NCBI RefSeq assembly: GCF_001425055.1
Contig: NZ_LMDK01000019.1
Location: 310,001-374,000, forward strand
Direction of reading: 5' to 3'
Source of the DNA: Pelomonas sp. Root1237
Lineage (GTDB): Bacteria; Pseudomonadota; Gammaproteobacteria; Burkholderiales; Burkholderiaceae_C
Length of the DNA stretch: 64,000 nucleotides
The translations under genes were made by a program, and so were the position numbers. The notes under the pieces were generated by a model that had not been told where the DNA came from, made no database searches, and saw only the letters and a list, made by a program, of their open reading frames with translations. Below are positions 49,710 through 61,812 of this stretch, piece by piece (position 1 is the first letter of the stretch; each line of letters opens with the position of its first letter).

Positions 49710-50021
49710 ATGTATGCGGTCATCAAAACCGGCGGCAAGCAATACAAGGTTGCTGCCGGCGAAAAGATCAAGGTCGAGTTGCTCGACGTGGAAGTCGGCG
49801 CTGAGGTCACTATCGACCAAGTGCTGGCCATCGGCAGCGGCGACGGCCTGACGGTCGGCGCTCCGCTGGTCGCCGGCGCTACTGTCAGCGCCAAGGTTGT
49901 CAGCCATGGCAAGCACGACAAGGTTCGCATCTTCAAGATGCGCCGTCGCAAGCACTACAAGAAGAGCCAAGGCCATCGCCAAAACTTCACCGAGCTGGAA
50001 ATCAGCGCGGTCAACGGCTGA
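49710..50021 (+). CDS. rplU: 50S ribosomal protein L21
   Basis: A 103-residue L21, the normal length. It starts [14 protein letters not shown] and has the C-terminal RNA-binding region [16 protein letters not shown]. The ATG at 49710 is seven bases after GGAAGG; an ATG two codons earlier (49704) is too close to that site. rpmA follows after 37 bases. Confidence 0.97.
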   Translation: MYAVIKTGGKQYKVAAGEKIKVELLDVEVGAEVTIDQVLAIGSGDGLTVGAPLVAGATVSAKVVSHGKHDKVRIFKMRRRKHYKKSQGHRQNFTELEISAVNG

Positions 50022-50058
50022 TTCCAGTCGTCTTTCGCTAATTTCTAGGAGCTAACTC

Positions 50059-50322
50059 ATGGCACAGAAAAAAGGCGGCGGTTCCACACGGAATGGCCGC
50101 GACTCCAAGCCCAAGATGCTGGGCGTCAAGGCTTACGGCGGTGAACTGATCTCCGCAGGTTCGATCATCGTGCGTCAGCGCGGCACCAAGTTCCACGCTG
50201 GCGTCAACGTCGGCATGGGCAAGGACCACACGCTGTTCGCGTTGGTCGATGGCCACGTGTCCTTCGCCATCAAGGGCGAGAAGAACCGTCAGACCGTCGT
50301 CATCACGCCGCTGGCGGCTTGA
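50059..50322 (+). CDS. rpmA: 50S ribosomal protein L27
   Basis: An 87-residue L27 with the N-terminus [15 protein letters not shown], which reaches the peptidyl-transferase centre, and [19 protein letters not shown] precedes the ATG at a good distance. A strong terminator follows at 50364. Confidence 0.97.
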   Translation: MAQKKGGGSTRNGRDSKPKMLGVKAYGGELISAGSIIVRQRGTKFHAGVNVGMGKDHTLFALVDGHVSFAIKGEKNRQTVVITPLAA

Positions 50323-50363
50323 TGATTGCGTGATCCGGACGGGTCGCCCGCCCGGATACTTCC

Positions 50364-50394
50364 AAGCCCCGGCTCGCCGGGGCTTTTGTTTTTT
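50364..50394 (+). terminator. Rho-independent terminator after rpmA
   Basis: The stem AGCCCCGG/CCGGGGCT with a CTCG loop is followed by a long T-rich tract. It is the first of three related hairpins before obgE. Confidence 0.85.
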
Positions 50395-50396
50395 AA

Positions 50397-50453
50397 GGTC
50401 CGGCTTGCCGGAGCCTTTGCTTGTTTGATCCGGCTTGCCGGGTTTGTTTTTTG
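50397..50453 (+). repeat. Two further CCGGCTTGCCGG hairpins before obgE
   Basis: Copies TCCGGCTTGCCGGA (50399-50412) and ATCCGGCTTGCCGGGT (50428-50443) each form a short stem and are followed by T-rich sequence. With the terminator just upstream they make a tandem series, probably derived by duplication. Confidence 0.6.
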
Positions 50454-50471
50454 GAAAGCCCGCCGCACTGA

Positions 50472-52696
<2,225 letters not shown>

Positions 52697-52709
52697 AGGC
52701 GCAGCCCCC

Positions 52710-53312
52710 TCAGTTCGGTGGCTCACCCTCCGGCGGCGTAGCCGTTGTCTCCAGCGGCGTGTCCAGCGGCATTGGCCCGCTGTTGCGCTCCCGGTGCGCG
52801 GGTCGCATGCCGGCACGCAGATAGCGGTTGTGATGGTTGATGCGCGGCAGGTAGCGCGCCAGTTCCGTCAGCGCCATCTCGTAAACGCCGCGCTTGAACT
52901 CGATGACGGCCTCCAGCGGCACCCAGTACTCGTTCCAACGCCAGGCGTCGAACTCCGGGTGGTCGGTGGCGCGCAGGTTCATGTCGCAGTCGCGCCCCAC
53001 CATCTGCAGCAGGAACCAGATCTGTTTCTGGCCCCTGTAATGGCCACGCGCATCTCGCCGAATGAAATGCTCGGGCACCTCGTAGCGCAGCCAGTCGCGA
53101 GTCCTCGCGATGATGCGCACATGCTCTGGCGTGAGCCCCACTTCTTCGTGGAGCTCTCGGAACATCGCCTGCTCAGGCGTTTCACCGTGCTTGATGCCCC
53201 CTTGCGGGAACTGCCACGAGTGCGTCCGGATGCGTTTGCCCCAGAAGACCTCGTTGCGTTGGTTGAGCAGGATGATGCCGACGTTGGGGCGGAAGCCTTC
53301 ACGGTCGAGCAT
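52710..53312 (-). CDS. rppH: RNA pyrophosphohydrolase RppH (Nudix)
   Basis: A 200-residue Nudix hydrolase removing pyrophosphate from mRNA 5' ends to trigger decay. The Nudix box spans residues 38-60 with the core RELHEEVG. The N-terminus [15 protein letters not shown] is standard, and [13 protein letters not shown] matches RppH. The ATG at 53312 is preferred over an in-frame ATG four codons upstream. It is divergent from proS. Confidence 0.94.
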   Translation of the reverse strand: MLDREGFRPNVGIILLNQRNEVFWGKRIRTHSWQFPQGGIKHGETPEQAMFRELHEEVGLTPEHVRIIARTRDWLRYEVPEHFIRRDARGHYRGQKQIWFLLQMVGRDCDMNLRATDHPEFDAWRWNEYWVPLEAVIEFKRGVYEMALTELARYLPRINHHNRYLRAGMRPAHRERNSGPMPLDTPLETTATPPEGEPPN

Positions 53313-53479
53313 AATCAACCTCAAATCTCTAGTTGGTTCGATTATTGCATCGGGCCACGATCGTCACAGCGCCCTCGCTAACCCGAAGATTTCTCCCTGT
53401 TTTGTCGTGACTTCGGCCGGGTTTTCACCCGGCCTTCGCATTTGCCAGGCGCTCTCCTGGCCTTTGATCCGGTCTGCCC

Positions 53480-55225
53480 ATGAAAGCCTCCCAGTTCTTC
53501 GTCTCCACCCTCAAGGAAGCGCCCGCCGATGCCGAGGTCGTCAGCCACAGGCTGATGATGCGCGCCGGCATGATCAAGCGCCTGGGCGCCGGCATTTACA
53601 ACTACATGCCGATGGGTCTTCGTGTCATCCGCAAGGTCGAGAAGATCATCCGCGAGGAGATGGACGCGGCGGGAGCCGTCGAATGCCTGATGCCCGTCAT
53701 CCAGCCAGCCGAGCTGTGGCAGGAGACGGGCCGCTTCGACAAGATGGGCCCCGAGTTGTTGCGCGTGAAGGACCGCCATGGCCGCGACTTCATCGTGCAG
53801 CCGACCAGCGAGGAGGTCATCACCGACATTGCCCGCCAGGAGCTGCGCAGCTACCGCCAGCTGCCGAAGAATTTCTATCACATCCAGACCAAGTTCCGCG
53901 ACGAACGCCGTCCGCGCTTCGGCCTGATGCGCGGCCGCGAATTCACGATGAAGGACGCCTACTCCTTCGACCGTGACGTCGAGGCCGCCGGCCGCAGCTA
54001 CGACAACATGTACGCGGCCTACGGCAAGATCTTCGACCGCTTCGGCCTGCAGTACCGCGCTGTCGCTGCAGACACCGGTGCCATCGGCGGCGACCGCTCG
54101 CATGAGTTCCAGGTCATCGCCGAGACCGGCGAAGACGCCATCGTCTATTGCCCGACCAGCGACTACGCCGCCAACATCGAGCTGGCGGAAGCCGTCGCCC
54201 TGCTGCCCGGCCGCGCCGACGCGCTGCAGACGCTCACCAAGACGCCCACGCCGGGCAAGGCTACGTGCGCCGAGGTGGCGCTGCTGCTCGGTCTGCCGCT
54301 CGCGCAGACGGTCAAGTCCCTGGTGCTGGCCACCGACGAGCTCGACAAGGACGGCAACATCGTCAAGACCCAGGTCTGGCTGCTGCTGGTGCGCGGCGAC
54401 CACGACCTGAACGAGGTCAAGGCCGGCAAGGTCGAGGGATTGAAGGGCGGCTTCCGCTTCGCGACCAGCGGCGAGATCGACGCCCATTTCGGCTGCAAGC
54501 CCGGCTACCTTGGTCCCATCGGACTGAAGCAGCCGCTGAAGATCGTCGCCGACCGCACGGTCGCCGTCATGAGCGACTTCGTCTGCGGCGCCAACGAGGC
54601 TGACTTCCACTTCACCGGCGCCAACTGGGGCCGCGATCTGCCCGAGCCCGACGTCGTTGCAGACATTCGCAACGTCGTTGCCGGTGACCCCTCGCCCGAC
54701 GGCAAGGGCCTGCTCGCCATCCAGCGCGGCATCGAGGTCGGCCATGTCTTCTATCTCGGCACCAAGTACTCGGCCGCGATGAACGCGAACTTCCTGGACG
54801 AGAACGGCAAGCCCAAGCTGATGGAGATGGGCTGCTACGGCATCGGCGTGACCCGCATCCTGGGTGCCGCCATCGAGCAGAACCATGATGCGCGCGGCAT
54901 CATCTGGCCGGACGCCATCGCACCCTTCACCGTCGTCATCTGCCCCATCGGCATGGACCGGAGCGAAGAGGTCAAGGCCGCCGCCCACAAGCTGTACGAG
55001 GAGCTCAAGGCGCTGGGCGTTGACGTGCTGCTGGACGACCGCGGTGAGCGCCCCGGCGCGATGTTCGCGGACTGGGAGCTCATCGGCGTGCCGCACCGCG
55101 TCGTGCTGGGCGACCGTGGCTTGAAGGAAGGCCAGGTCGAGTACCAGGGCCGTCGCGACGAGGCCGCGACCAAGCTCGCCGTGGGCGATGTGGTCGGCCA
55201 CCTGAAGGGCCTGCTCAAGCTTTGA
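53480..55225 (+). CDS. proS: Prolyl-tRNA synthetase
   Basis: A 581-residue class II synthetase of the long bacterial type, with an insertion (editing) domain between motifs 2 and 3. Motif 2 ([18 protein letters not shown]), motif 3 ([17 protein letters not shown]) and the C-terminal anticodon domain ([11 protein letters not shown]) are present. The stop overlaps the TTG start of the next gene. Confidence 0.96.
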   Translation: MKASQFFVSTLKEAPADAEVVSHRLMMRAGMIKRLGAGIYNYMPMGLRVIRKVEKIIREEMDAAGAVECLMPVIQPAELWQETGRFDKMGPELLRVKDRHGRDFIVQPTSEEVITDIARQELRSYRQLPKNFYHIQTKFRDERRPRFGLMRGREFTMKDAYSFDRDVEAAGRSYDNMYAAYGKIFDRFGLQYRAVAADTGAIGGDRSHEFQVIAETGEDAIVYCPTSDYAANIELAEAVALLPGRADALQTLTKTPTPGKATCAEVALLLGLPLAQTVKSLVLATDELDKDGNIVKTQVWLLLVRGDHDLNEVKAGKVEGLKGGFRFATSGEIDAHFGCKPGYLGPIGLKQPLKIVADRTVAVMSDFVCGANEADFHFTGANWGRDLPEPDVVADIRNVVAGDPSPDGKGLLAIQRGIEVGHVFYLGTKYSAAMNANFLDENGKPKLMEMGCYGIGVTRILGAAIEQNHDARGIIWPDAIAPFTVVICPIGMDRSEEVKAAAHKLYEELKALGVDVLLDDRGERPGAMFADWELIGVPHRVVLGDRGLKEGQVEYQGRRDEAATKLAVGDVVGHLKGLLKL

Positions 55226-55830
55226 AGCGCCGGCTGCTGCTGTCCAGCCTGCTCGCCGCGCCGCTGGCGGCGCAGGCCGGCGCCCAGGTCGAGGAGCCGC
55301 TGGCGGACTCGATGCGCTCGGCGCTGACCGCCTCCATCGCCCAGGCGGCCCCGCCGCGCCCGAAGTTCGAGGCCAGCCAGGTCGATGAGCGCATGGCCTA
55401 TCTGCGCTGGCTGGGCGCGATGAGCGAGCGGCTGAAGAAGCGCAAAACCGAGACGCAGATCCGCATCGAGTTCCTCGAGACCGTCTGGTACGAGGCCAAG
55501 CGCGCGGGCCTGGAGCCCAGCCTCGTGCTCGGCCTCGTGCAGGTCGAGAGCGGCTTTCGCAAATACGCCATCAGCATTGCCGGCGCGCGCGGCTATATGC
55601 AGGTCATGCCCTTCTGGGCCAAGCTGATCGGCGACGGCGATGCCGCGCGCCTCTTTCACATGCAGAGCAATCTGCGTTTCGGCTGCGTCATCTTGCGCCA
55701 CTACCTGGACCTGGAGAAGGGCGACCTCTTCCTGGCTCTGGGCCGTTACAACGGCAGCCGCGGCCGGCCCGAATATCCGAACGCCGTATTTGCCGCGCGG
55801 CGGCAGTGGTTGCTGCCCGGCGAGAAATGA
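55222..55830 (+). CDS. Lytic transglycosylase (SLT/GEWL family)
   Basis: A 202-residue exported enzyme. A TTG start overlaps the proS stop and gives a signal peptide ([19 protein letters not shown]). The SLT domain has the catalytic Glu in [13 protein letters not shown], followed by [11 protein letters not shown] and [13 protein letters not shown]. It would cleave peptidoglycan to 1,6-anhydro products. Pairing with proS is common in Betaproteobacteria. Confidence 0.9.
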   Translation: MKRRLLLSSLLAAPLAAQAGAQVEEPLADSMRSALTASIAQAAPPRPKFEASQVDERMAYLRWLGAMSERLKKRKTETQIRIEFLETVWYEAKRAGLEPSLVLGLVQVESGFRKYAISIAGARGYMQVMPFWAKLIGDGDAARLFHMQSNLRFGCVILRHYLDLEKGDLFLALGRYNGSRGRPEYPNAVFAARRQWLLPGEK

Positions 55831-55913
55831 CTCAGGGCTTTCCCGGCGTGGCTTGTGGCCGGGAGCGGTCAGGGCGTTAGGCTTTGAGGTTTCGTCCACA
55901 AGACAAGCCACCC

Positions 55914-58052
55914 ATGCCCGCTGCCAAACGCTTCGCGCCTCTTCTCCTGACGACATTGCTGGCTACCAGCCTGAGCTGGGCTCAGCAGCCTTCGGACAAC
56001 CCCCTCTTCACGCCCAGCCCGCTGCCGCTGCAATATCCGCAGTTCGACAAGGTACGCGACGAGCATTTCGGCCCGGCCCTGGACAAGGGCATGGCTGAGC
56101 AACTGGCCGAAATCCAGGCCATCGCCGACAACCCTGCAGCGCCCACCTTCGACAACACCATCGTCGCGTGGGAGAAGAGTGGCCGGTTGCTGAGCCGCAC
56201 CTCCACGCTGCTGTTCAGCCTGATCGGTGCGGACGCCAACCCCGCCCGCCAGCAGTTGCAGACCGACTACGCCGCCAAGCTCGCCGCCCATCGCGACGCG
56301 GTGCTGCTCAACCCCAGGCTGTTCGCCCGCATCGAGACCTTGTACGCGACGCGTGGCAAGGCAGCGCCCAACGCCGAAGGCAAGCGCCTCATCGAGCGCT
56401 ACCGCCGCGACATGGTGCGCGCCGGTGCGCAGCTGAGCGACGAACAGAAGGTGCGCATGAAGGCCATCAACGCCGAGTTGGCGACGCTGGGCGCGCGTTT
56501 CAACAAGGCGGTGCTGGCCGAGGTCAATGACTCGGCTCTCATCGTTGACAGCGCCGAGGATCTTGCCGGGCTCACGCCGGCCCAGGTGGCCGCCGCGGCC
56601 GAAGCCGGCAAGAAGAAGGGTCTAGAAGGCAAGTACCTGTTGACGCTGCTGAACACCACCATCCAGCCGCTGGAGACCGAGTTGCAGAACCGTGCACTGC
56701 GCGAGCGCCTGCACCGCGCATCCGTCGCGCGCGGCAGCCGCGGCAATGCCAATGACACGACGGGCATCGTGTCCCGCGTGATGACGTTGCGCCAGGAGCG
56801 CGCGGCCCTGCTCGGCTATGCGACGCCCGCCGCCTATGTGCTGGAGGAGGAGACGGCCAAGTCCGCCGAAGCCGTCAATGCCATGCTCGGCAAGCTTGGG
56901 CCGGCGGCCGTGGCGTCGGCCAAACAGGAGGCTGCCGAGCTGCAAAAGCTCATTGATACCGACCAGGCCGTCAAGAAGCAACCCAGTTTCGCCCTGCAGC
57001 CCTGGGACTGGAGCTACTACTCCGAGAAGCTGCGTGCCGCCAAGTACGGCTTCGACGAAAGCCAGCTCAAGCCCTATCTGGAGCTCACCAGCGTGCTGGA
57101 GCGCGGCGTGTTCTTCGCGGCCAACCAGCTCTACGGCATCAGCTTCAAGCGCCGCACCGATCTGCCGGTCTACCGCGACGACGTGCGCACCTACGACGTC
57201 TTCGACACCAACGGCAAGCAGCTCGCCATCTTCATCGCCGACCTCTACGCCCGACCCAGCAAACGCGGCGGTGCATGGATGAACGCCTACGTCAGCCAGA
57301 ACGCGCTGGAGGGCACGCAGCCGGTCGTTGCCAACCATCTCAACATCCCCAAGCCACCGGCCGGTGAGCCGACGCTGCTGACCTGGGATGAGGTCAACAC
57401 CTTGTTCCACGAGTTCGGCCACGCGCTGCATGGCATGTTCAACAAGGGCCAATACCCGGGCCTGGGCCGCGTGCCGCGCGACTTCGTTGAATATCCCTCG
57501 CAGGTCAACGAGGTCTGGGCCGACTGGCCCAGCGTGCTGGCCAGCTATGCCAAGCACTACCAGACTGGCGAGGCCATGCCGCGTGAACTGCTCGACAAGG
57601 TGGCGCGTGCCAAGCGCTTCAACCAGGGCTACACGACACTGTCTTATCTGAGCGCCGCCATCGTCGACCAGCGCCTGCACCAGCTCAAGGCCGGCGAAGT
57701 GCCCGCAGCCGACGGCATCATGGCCTTCGAGGCCAAGGTGCTGAAGGACGAAGGCGTTGACTTCGGCCCCGTGCCGCCGCGCTATCGCCTGCCTTACTTC
57801 AGCCACATCATGGGCGGCTACTCGGCCGGTTACTACGCCTACATCTGGAGCGAGGTGCTGGACGCAGACACCGTCGAATGGCTGAAGGCCAATGGTGGCT
57901 TGAAGCGTGCCAACGGCGATGCGCTGCGCGCCAAGCTGTTGTCGCGTGGCGGCAGCGAGGATGCGATGGTGCTGTTCCGCCACCTCGTGGGCCACGAGCC
58001 CGACATCAAGCCGCTGCTGGAGCGGCGTGGGTTGGTGGTGCAGAAGCCCTGA
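55914..58052 (+). CDS. M3-family metallopeptidase (Dcp/oligopeptidase A-like) with signal peptide
   Basis: A 712-residue zinc peptidase. The signal peptide is MPAAKRFAPLLLTTLLATSL followed by SWAQ. The M3 core has the zinc motif HEFGHALHG (near residue 499), the third ligand region in EYPSQVNEVWADW, and the substrate Tyr segment FSHIMGGYSAGYYAYIWSEVLDAD. The export signal and the order of motifs fit peptidyl-dipeptidase Dcp rather than cytoplasmic oligopeptidase A. It would trim periplasmic peptides. Confidence 0.9.
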   Translation: MPAAKRFAPLLLTTLLATSLSWAQQPSDNPLFTPSPLPLQYPQFDKVRDEHFGPALDKGMAEQLAEIQAIADNPAAPTFDNTIVAWEKSGRLLSRTSTLLFSLIGADANPARQQLQTDYAAKLAAHRDAVLLNPRLFARIETLYATRGKAAPNAEGKRLIERYRRDMVRAGAQLSDEQKVRMKAINAELATLGARFNKAVLAEVNDSALIVDSAEDLAGLTPAQVAAAAEAGKKKGLEGKYLLTLLNTTIQPLETELQNRALRERLHRASVARGSRGNANDTTGIVSRVMTLRQERAALLGYATPAAYVLEEETAKSAEAVNAMLGKLGPAAVASAKQEAAELQKLIDTDQAVKKQPSFALQPWDWSYYSEKLRAAKYGFDESQLKPYLELTSVLERGVFFAANQLYGISFKRRTDLPVYRDDVRTYDVFDTNGKQLAIFIADLYARPSKRGGAWMNAYVSQNALEGTQPVVANHLNIPKPPAGEPTLLTWDEVNTLFHEFGHALHGMFNKGQYPGLGRVPRDFVEYPSQVNEVWADWPSVLASYAKHYQTGEAMPRELLDKVARAKRFNQGYTTLSYLSAAIVDQRLHQLKAGEVPAADGIMAFEAKVLKDEGVDFGPVPPRYRLPYFSHIMGGYSAGYYAYIWSEVLDADTVEWLKANGGLKRANGDALRAKLLSRGGSEDAMVLFRHLVGHEPDIKPLLERRGLVVQKP

Positions 58053-58059
58053 GCGGGCC

Positions 58060-58221
58060 AGGGGAACGCTGAATCGGTCCCGTGATGCAGCGCGCCCTGG
58101 TTTGGGATGGACTGCAAGGCGCAAACCACAGCCATAGCGGGCTATGGCGAGGATTTGCAACGCCGCAGGCCGCCCAAAGCAGGGATGCGCTGCGCGCGAG
58201 TGACTGGTTTAGCGTTTCCCT
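58060..58221. repeat. 162-bp imperfect palindrome (MITE-like or bidirectional terminator)
   Basis: The left half (beginning AGGGGAACGCTGAAT) and the reverse complement of the right half (beginning AGGGAAACGCTAAAC) align along nearly their full 80 bases with scattered mismatches, including GCAGCGC and CTTTGGG/GTTTGGG blocks. The centre is the perfect GCCATAGC-GG-GCTATGGC (58131-58148). It fills the whole gap between the convergent M3 peptidase and ubiX genes. Confidence 0.75.
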
Positions 58222-58786
58222 AGAGCCCGGCCCAGGACTTGGGCTGCGCCGCCGCGACGCCGGCCAGCTCCAGCACCCGCTCGGCGGTCTCGTTGACCAC
58301 CTCCTCGATCGTCTTGGGGCGGTGATAGAAGGCCGGCAGCGGCGGGAAGCAGATGCCGCCCATTTCGGTCACCGCGACCATATTGCGCAAATGGGCCAGG
58401 TTGAGCGGTGTCTCGCGCACCATCAGGATCAACCGGCGGCGCTCCTTCAAGGTGACGTCGGCGGCGCGGGTCAGCAGGTTGTCGCCAAGCCCGTGAGCAA
58501 TCGCCGCGAGCGACTTCATCGAACAGGGCGCCACGATCATGGCGGCGGTCGCGAAGCTGCCGCTGGCGATGCAGGCGCCGATGTCTCCTGGCGCGTAGGC
58601 ATGGTCCGCCTCGGCTTCCAGCGCAGAGCGGTCCAGGCCGAGTTCGTGATGGACGTTGAGGATGCCGGCGGGCGTGGCGATCAGATGGGTCTCGACGCCC
58701 AGCTCGCGCGAGCGGCGCAGCAGCCGCAGCGCGTAGGCGGCGCCCGTCGCCCCGGTCAGCCCGACGACGAGCCGCTGCGGGCTCAT
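58220..58786 (-). CDS. ubiX: UbiX, flavin prenyltransferase
   Basis: A 188-residue flavoprotein that makes prenylated FMN for UbiD decarboxylase in ubiquinone synthesis. GLTGATGAAYALRLL near the N-terminus, CSMKSLAAIAHG and the C-terminal PPLPAFYHRPKTIEE are family hallmarks. The start overlaps the grxD stop by one base. Confidence 0.94.
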   Translation of the reverse strand: MSPQRLVVGLTGATGAAYALRLLRRSRELGVETHLIATPAGILNVHHELGLDRSALEAEADHAYAPGDIGACIASGSFATAAMIVAPCSMKSLAAIAHGLGDNLLTRAADVTLKERRRLILMVRETPLNLAHLRNMVAVTEMGGICFPPLPAFYHRPKTIEEVVNETAERVLELAGVAAAQPKSWAGL

Positions 58787-59100
58787 CAGGCGGCCGTCAA
58801 TGCCTGCTGCAGCTCACCCGACTCGTACATCTCCATCATGATGTCCGAGCCGCCGAGGAATTCGCCGTTGACGTAGAGCTGGGGGATGGTGGGCCAGTTG
58901 GCGTAGTCCTTGATGCCCTGGCGCACTTCCTCGTCCTCGAGCACGTTGAAGGTCTTGAGATCGGTCACGCCGGCGGCCTTCAGGATCTGGATGGCGCGGC
59001 CGGAGAAACCGCACATCGGAAACTGGGCGGTGCCCTTCATGAAGAGCACGACGCGATTGGACTTGACCAGGTCGTCGATGCGTTGCTGAACGTCACTCAT
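58786..59100 (-). CDS. grxD: Monothiol glutaredoxin (Grx4/GrxD)
   Basis: A 104-residue cytoplasmic protein that carries and transfers Fe-S clusters. The active site is CGFS in FPMCGFSGRAIQIL, with the glutathione-binding TIPQLYVNGEFLGGSDI. The ATG at 59100 gives MSDVQQRIDD. It forms a two-gene unit with ubiX. Confidence 0.95.
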   Translation of the reverse strand: MSDVQQRIDDLVKSNRVVLFMKGTAQFPMCGFSGRAIQILKAAGVTDLKTFNVLEDEEVRQGIKDYANWPTIPQLYVNGEFLGGSDIMMEMYESGELQQALTAA

Positions 59101-59156
59101 TGCTGTTCTCGTCAAAAGGCAAAACGGCAATTATCCGGGACGCGCCCGGTTGAGCG

Positions 59157-59741
59157 TCAGTAGCTGTACGCCAAGCCCAATTGCAGCAAGGGCTTGAAGC
59201 GCAAATCGCGCATGGCGTCCTCGAAGCCCTGGGCGCTGCTGCGGCCCAGGCGCAGGCTGCTGCCATAGGAGCCTGACATCAGGCCGAAGTCGGCGCTGAA
59301 GGCCAGGCCGCTCTTGTGCACGCGGCCGGTGTAGCCGATGCCGACATAGGAGAGATTGGCGTTGTCCAGCGAATAACCGTCAGGGCCGTTCAGCGACAGG
59401 CTGCGCCGCCCCGCGGAGACCGGGCCGCTGCCCAGGGCCAGGCCGCCACTGCTTTGCGACATGGACAGCGGTCCGAGCAACAGGCCACCGGTGGCACGAA
59501 GGCCGCCGCGCAGGCTGGAGAAGCCTGAGCTGGTGAGGTAGTAGTCGCCAAGCAGGTTGGCGCTGAGCACACGGGATCCGCCGAGATGGGGCTGCTGCGC
59601 CTCGCTGCCGCTGTCGATGCTGTTCAGCTGCAACCGCGCCTGCCAGCGCGGATTGGCGTTGTCGTCGGCCTGGGCCGAGACGGCATGGATAGCACAAAGG
59701 ACAGAGAGGCTCAGTACTGCAGCGCTGGCGAGGCGGGCCAT
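59157..59741 (-). CDS. Exported protein of unknown function, likely outer-membrane beta-barrel
   Basis: A 194-residue protein not recognised as a known family. It has a signal peptide ending near VSAQA and a mature part rich in Gly, Ser and Leu with alternating strands (SANLLGDYYLT, LSYVGIGYTGR). The C-terminus LLQLGLAYSY ends in an aromatic residue, as barrels do. It resembles small OmpW/OprH-like or YadA-independent barrels only in outline. It stands between grxD and prmC, both on the same strand. Confidence 0.65.
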   Translation of the reverse strand: MARLASAAVLSLSVLCAIHAVSAQADDNANPRWQARLQLNSIDSGSEAQQPHLGGSRVLSANLLGDYYLTSSGFSSLRGGLRATGGLLLGPLSMSQSSGGLALGSGPVSAGRRSLSLNGPDGYSLDNANLSYVGIGYTGRVHKSGLAFSADFGLMSGSYGSSLRLGRSSAQGFEDAMRDLRFKPLLQLGLAYSY

Positions 59742-59852
59742 GATCGTCTCCTGCGCGGTGCATCGAGTGGCACCGGGATTTGATACTACGCCGGCCAGTC
59801 AGTTACGGGAATGAAGAACTGGCAGCAATACATCACACATTTCGGGGAGCTT

Positions 59853-60662
59853 TCAGCTGGTTGCACGCCAGCAGCCGCCACTGGCCCGCGGCCGACCGCC
59901 CAGGTCGCGCCTCAGCGTGGCCTGGGCAAACCCCCGTGCGGCCAAGCGGGCGGCGACCGCTTCGGCCTGGTCCCAGCCGTGTTCCATCAGCAGCCAGCCG
60001 CCATCGTTGATGTGTTGCGGTGCAGCATCAATCAGGGTTTGCAGGTCGGCCAGTCCGTCACCTCCAGGCGTCAGGGCCGTGATCGGCTCATGGCGCAGGG
60101 CTGGCAGATGCGGGTCGTCGCCGGCGATATAGGGCGGGTTGCTGACGACGAGGTCGAAGCGCCGGTCGGCCAGCGGCGCGAACCAGTTGCCGTGCCGCCA
60201 GTCAACGGCCAGACCCAGGCGTTCACCATTGGCGCGAGCAACAGCCAAGGCGTCGGCGCTGAAGTCAACGGCCGTGACCTGGGCGTGCGGGCAGGCGGCC
60301 TTGATGGCCAGCGCGATGGCGCCACTGCCGGTGCCGAGGTCGGCGACGCTGGATTGGCCCGGCAGGGCGGCGAGCAGTTCCAGCGCCCAGTCGACCAGGG
60401 TTTCGGTGTCCGGCCGAGGGATCAGCGTGGCCGGCGTGACCTGCAGCATCAGACCGTGGAAGGGCTGCCAGCCGGTCAGGTGGGCCAGCGGTTCACCAGC
60501 GGCCAGCCTTTGCAGCGCGGCTTCGGCGCCGGGTGCGAGTGCGTCGCCATGGGTGACAAGCCAGGCGCGGCCCTGGCCGGTCAGGTGGCCGAGCAGCGTC
60601 TGCACATCGCCGCGCTCGACGCCGAGCTGGCGGGCGAGGGCGAGCGCCTCATCGACTGTCAC
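59853..60662 (-). CDS. prmC: PrmC, release-factor glutamine methyltransferase
   Basis: A 269-residue SAM-dependent enzyme methylating the GGQ glutamine of release factors. The SAM motif [14 protein letters not shown] and the catalytic NPPY in [12 protein letters not shown] are present. It starts with GTG at 60662 overlapping the prfA stop. The frame continues open upstream but in antisense to none of its homology. Its substrate gene prfA lies directly upstream. Confidence 0.93.
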   Translation of the reverse strand: MTVDEALALARQLGVERGDVQTLLGHLTGQGRAWLVTHGDALAPGAEAALQRLAAGEPLAHLTGWQPFHGLMLQVTPATLIPRPDTETLVDWALELLAALPGQSSVADLGTGSGAIALAIKAACPHAQVTAVDFSADALAVARANGERLGLAVDWRHGNWFAPLADRRFDLVVSNPPYIAGDDPHLPALRHEPITALTPGGDGLADLQTLIDAAPQHINDGGWLLMEHGWDQAEAVAARLAARGFAQATLRRDLGGRPRASGGCWRATS

Positions 60663-61744
60663 GCCCGGCCTTCTTCGAGCTGAGCCAACTGCTCGGCCGC
60701 CTGCGCCGCCTGCAGGCCCTGGATGACGTCGCCGAGGTCGCCGTCCATGATCTGGCCCAGCTTGTAGAGGGTCAGGTTGATGCGGTGGTCGGTCAGGCGG
60801 CCCTGGGGGAAGTTGTAGGTGCGAATGCGGTCGCTGCGGTCGCCGCTGCCGATCAGCCCCTTGCGCGTGGCGGCCTCCTTGGCGGCGCGCTCGCTGCGTT
60901 CCTTCTCCTGGATGCGTGCCTGCAGCACCTGCAGCGCCTTGGCCTTGTTGCTGTGCTGGCTGCGGCCGTCCTGGCATTCGGCCACGATGCCGGTGGGCAG
61001 ATGGACGACGCGTACAGCGGAATCGGTCTTGTTGATGTGCTGGCCACCGGCGCCGCTGGCACGGAAAGTGTCGATGCGCAGGTCGGCCGGGTTCAGCGTG
61101 ATGACCTCGGCCTCGTCGGGCTCGGGCATCACGGCGATCGTGCAGGCGCTGGTGTGAATGCGGCCCTGGGTTTCGGTCGCCGGCACGCGCTGCACGCGGT
61201 GGCCGCCGGATTCGAACTTGAGACGACCGTAGACGGCATCGCCCTCGACGCGCACGACCAGTTCCTTGTAGCCGCCGAGGTCGGAGATGTTCTCGGACAG
61301 GATTTCGGTGCGCCAGCCCTGGCCTTCGGCGAAGCGCAGATACATGCGCGCCAGGTCGCCGGCGAACAGGGCCGCCTCGTCGCCACCGGCGCCGGCGCGG
61401 ATTTCGAGGAAGGCGTTGCGCTCGTCGTCCGGATCCTTGGGGATCAGCGCGAGTTGCAACTCTGCGTCGAGCGACGTCAGTGCTGTCTCGTTGGACGCAA
61501 TTTCCTCGCGGGCCATCTCTGCCATCTCAGTGTCCGCCAGCATGTCGCGTGCCGCGGCGAGATCGGCCTCGTGTTGCAGATAGCGCCGGTAGCGCTCGAC
61601 CAGGCCAGACACCTCGGCCTGCTCCTTGGTCAGCGCGCGGTAGCGCTTCATGTCCGAGGCGACGCTGCCGTCGGCAAGGATGGTGTCGAGCTCGGCGAGG
61701 CGGAAGCCGAGGCGGTCGAACTGCTGGCGCAGGGAGTCTTTCAT
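60659..61744 (-). CDS. prfA: Peptide chain release factor 1
   Basis: A 361-residue RF1 recognising UAA and UAG. The codon-recognition tripeptide is PAT in [13 protein letters not shown], where many RF1 proteins have PxT, and the hydrolysis motif is GGQ in [13 protein letters not shown]. The ATG at 61744 gives MKDSLRQQ. It lies between hemA and prmC in the conserved hemA-prfA-prmC order. Confidence 0.96.
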   Translation of the reverse strand: MKDSLRQQFDRLGFRLAELDTILADGSVASDMKRYRALTKEQAEVSGLVERYRRYLQHEADLAAARDMLADTEMAEMAREEIASNETALTSLDAELQLALIPKDPDDERNAFLEIRAGAGGDEAALFAGDLARMYLRFAEGQGWRTEILSENISDLGGYKELVVRVEGDAVYGRLKFESGGHRVQRVPATETQGRIHTSACTIAVMPEPDEAEVITLNPADLRIDTFRASGAGGQHINKTDSAVRVVHLPTGIVAECQDGRSQHSNKAKALQVLQARIQEKERSERAAKEAATRKGLIGSGDRSDRIRTYNFPQGRLTDHRINLTLYKLGQIMDGDLGDVIQGLQAAQAAEQLAQLEEGRA

Positions 61745-61812
61745 GGGCACGGAACGGGAATGCAGTCAGGGGCGGCGCAAGCGATGCACCGAGCGGCGGC
61801 TTGAGAGCGCCG

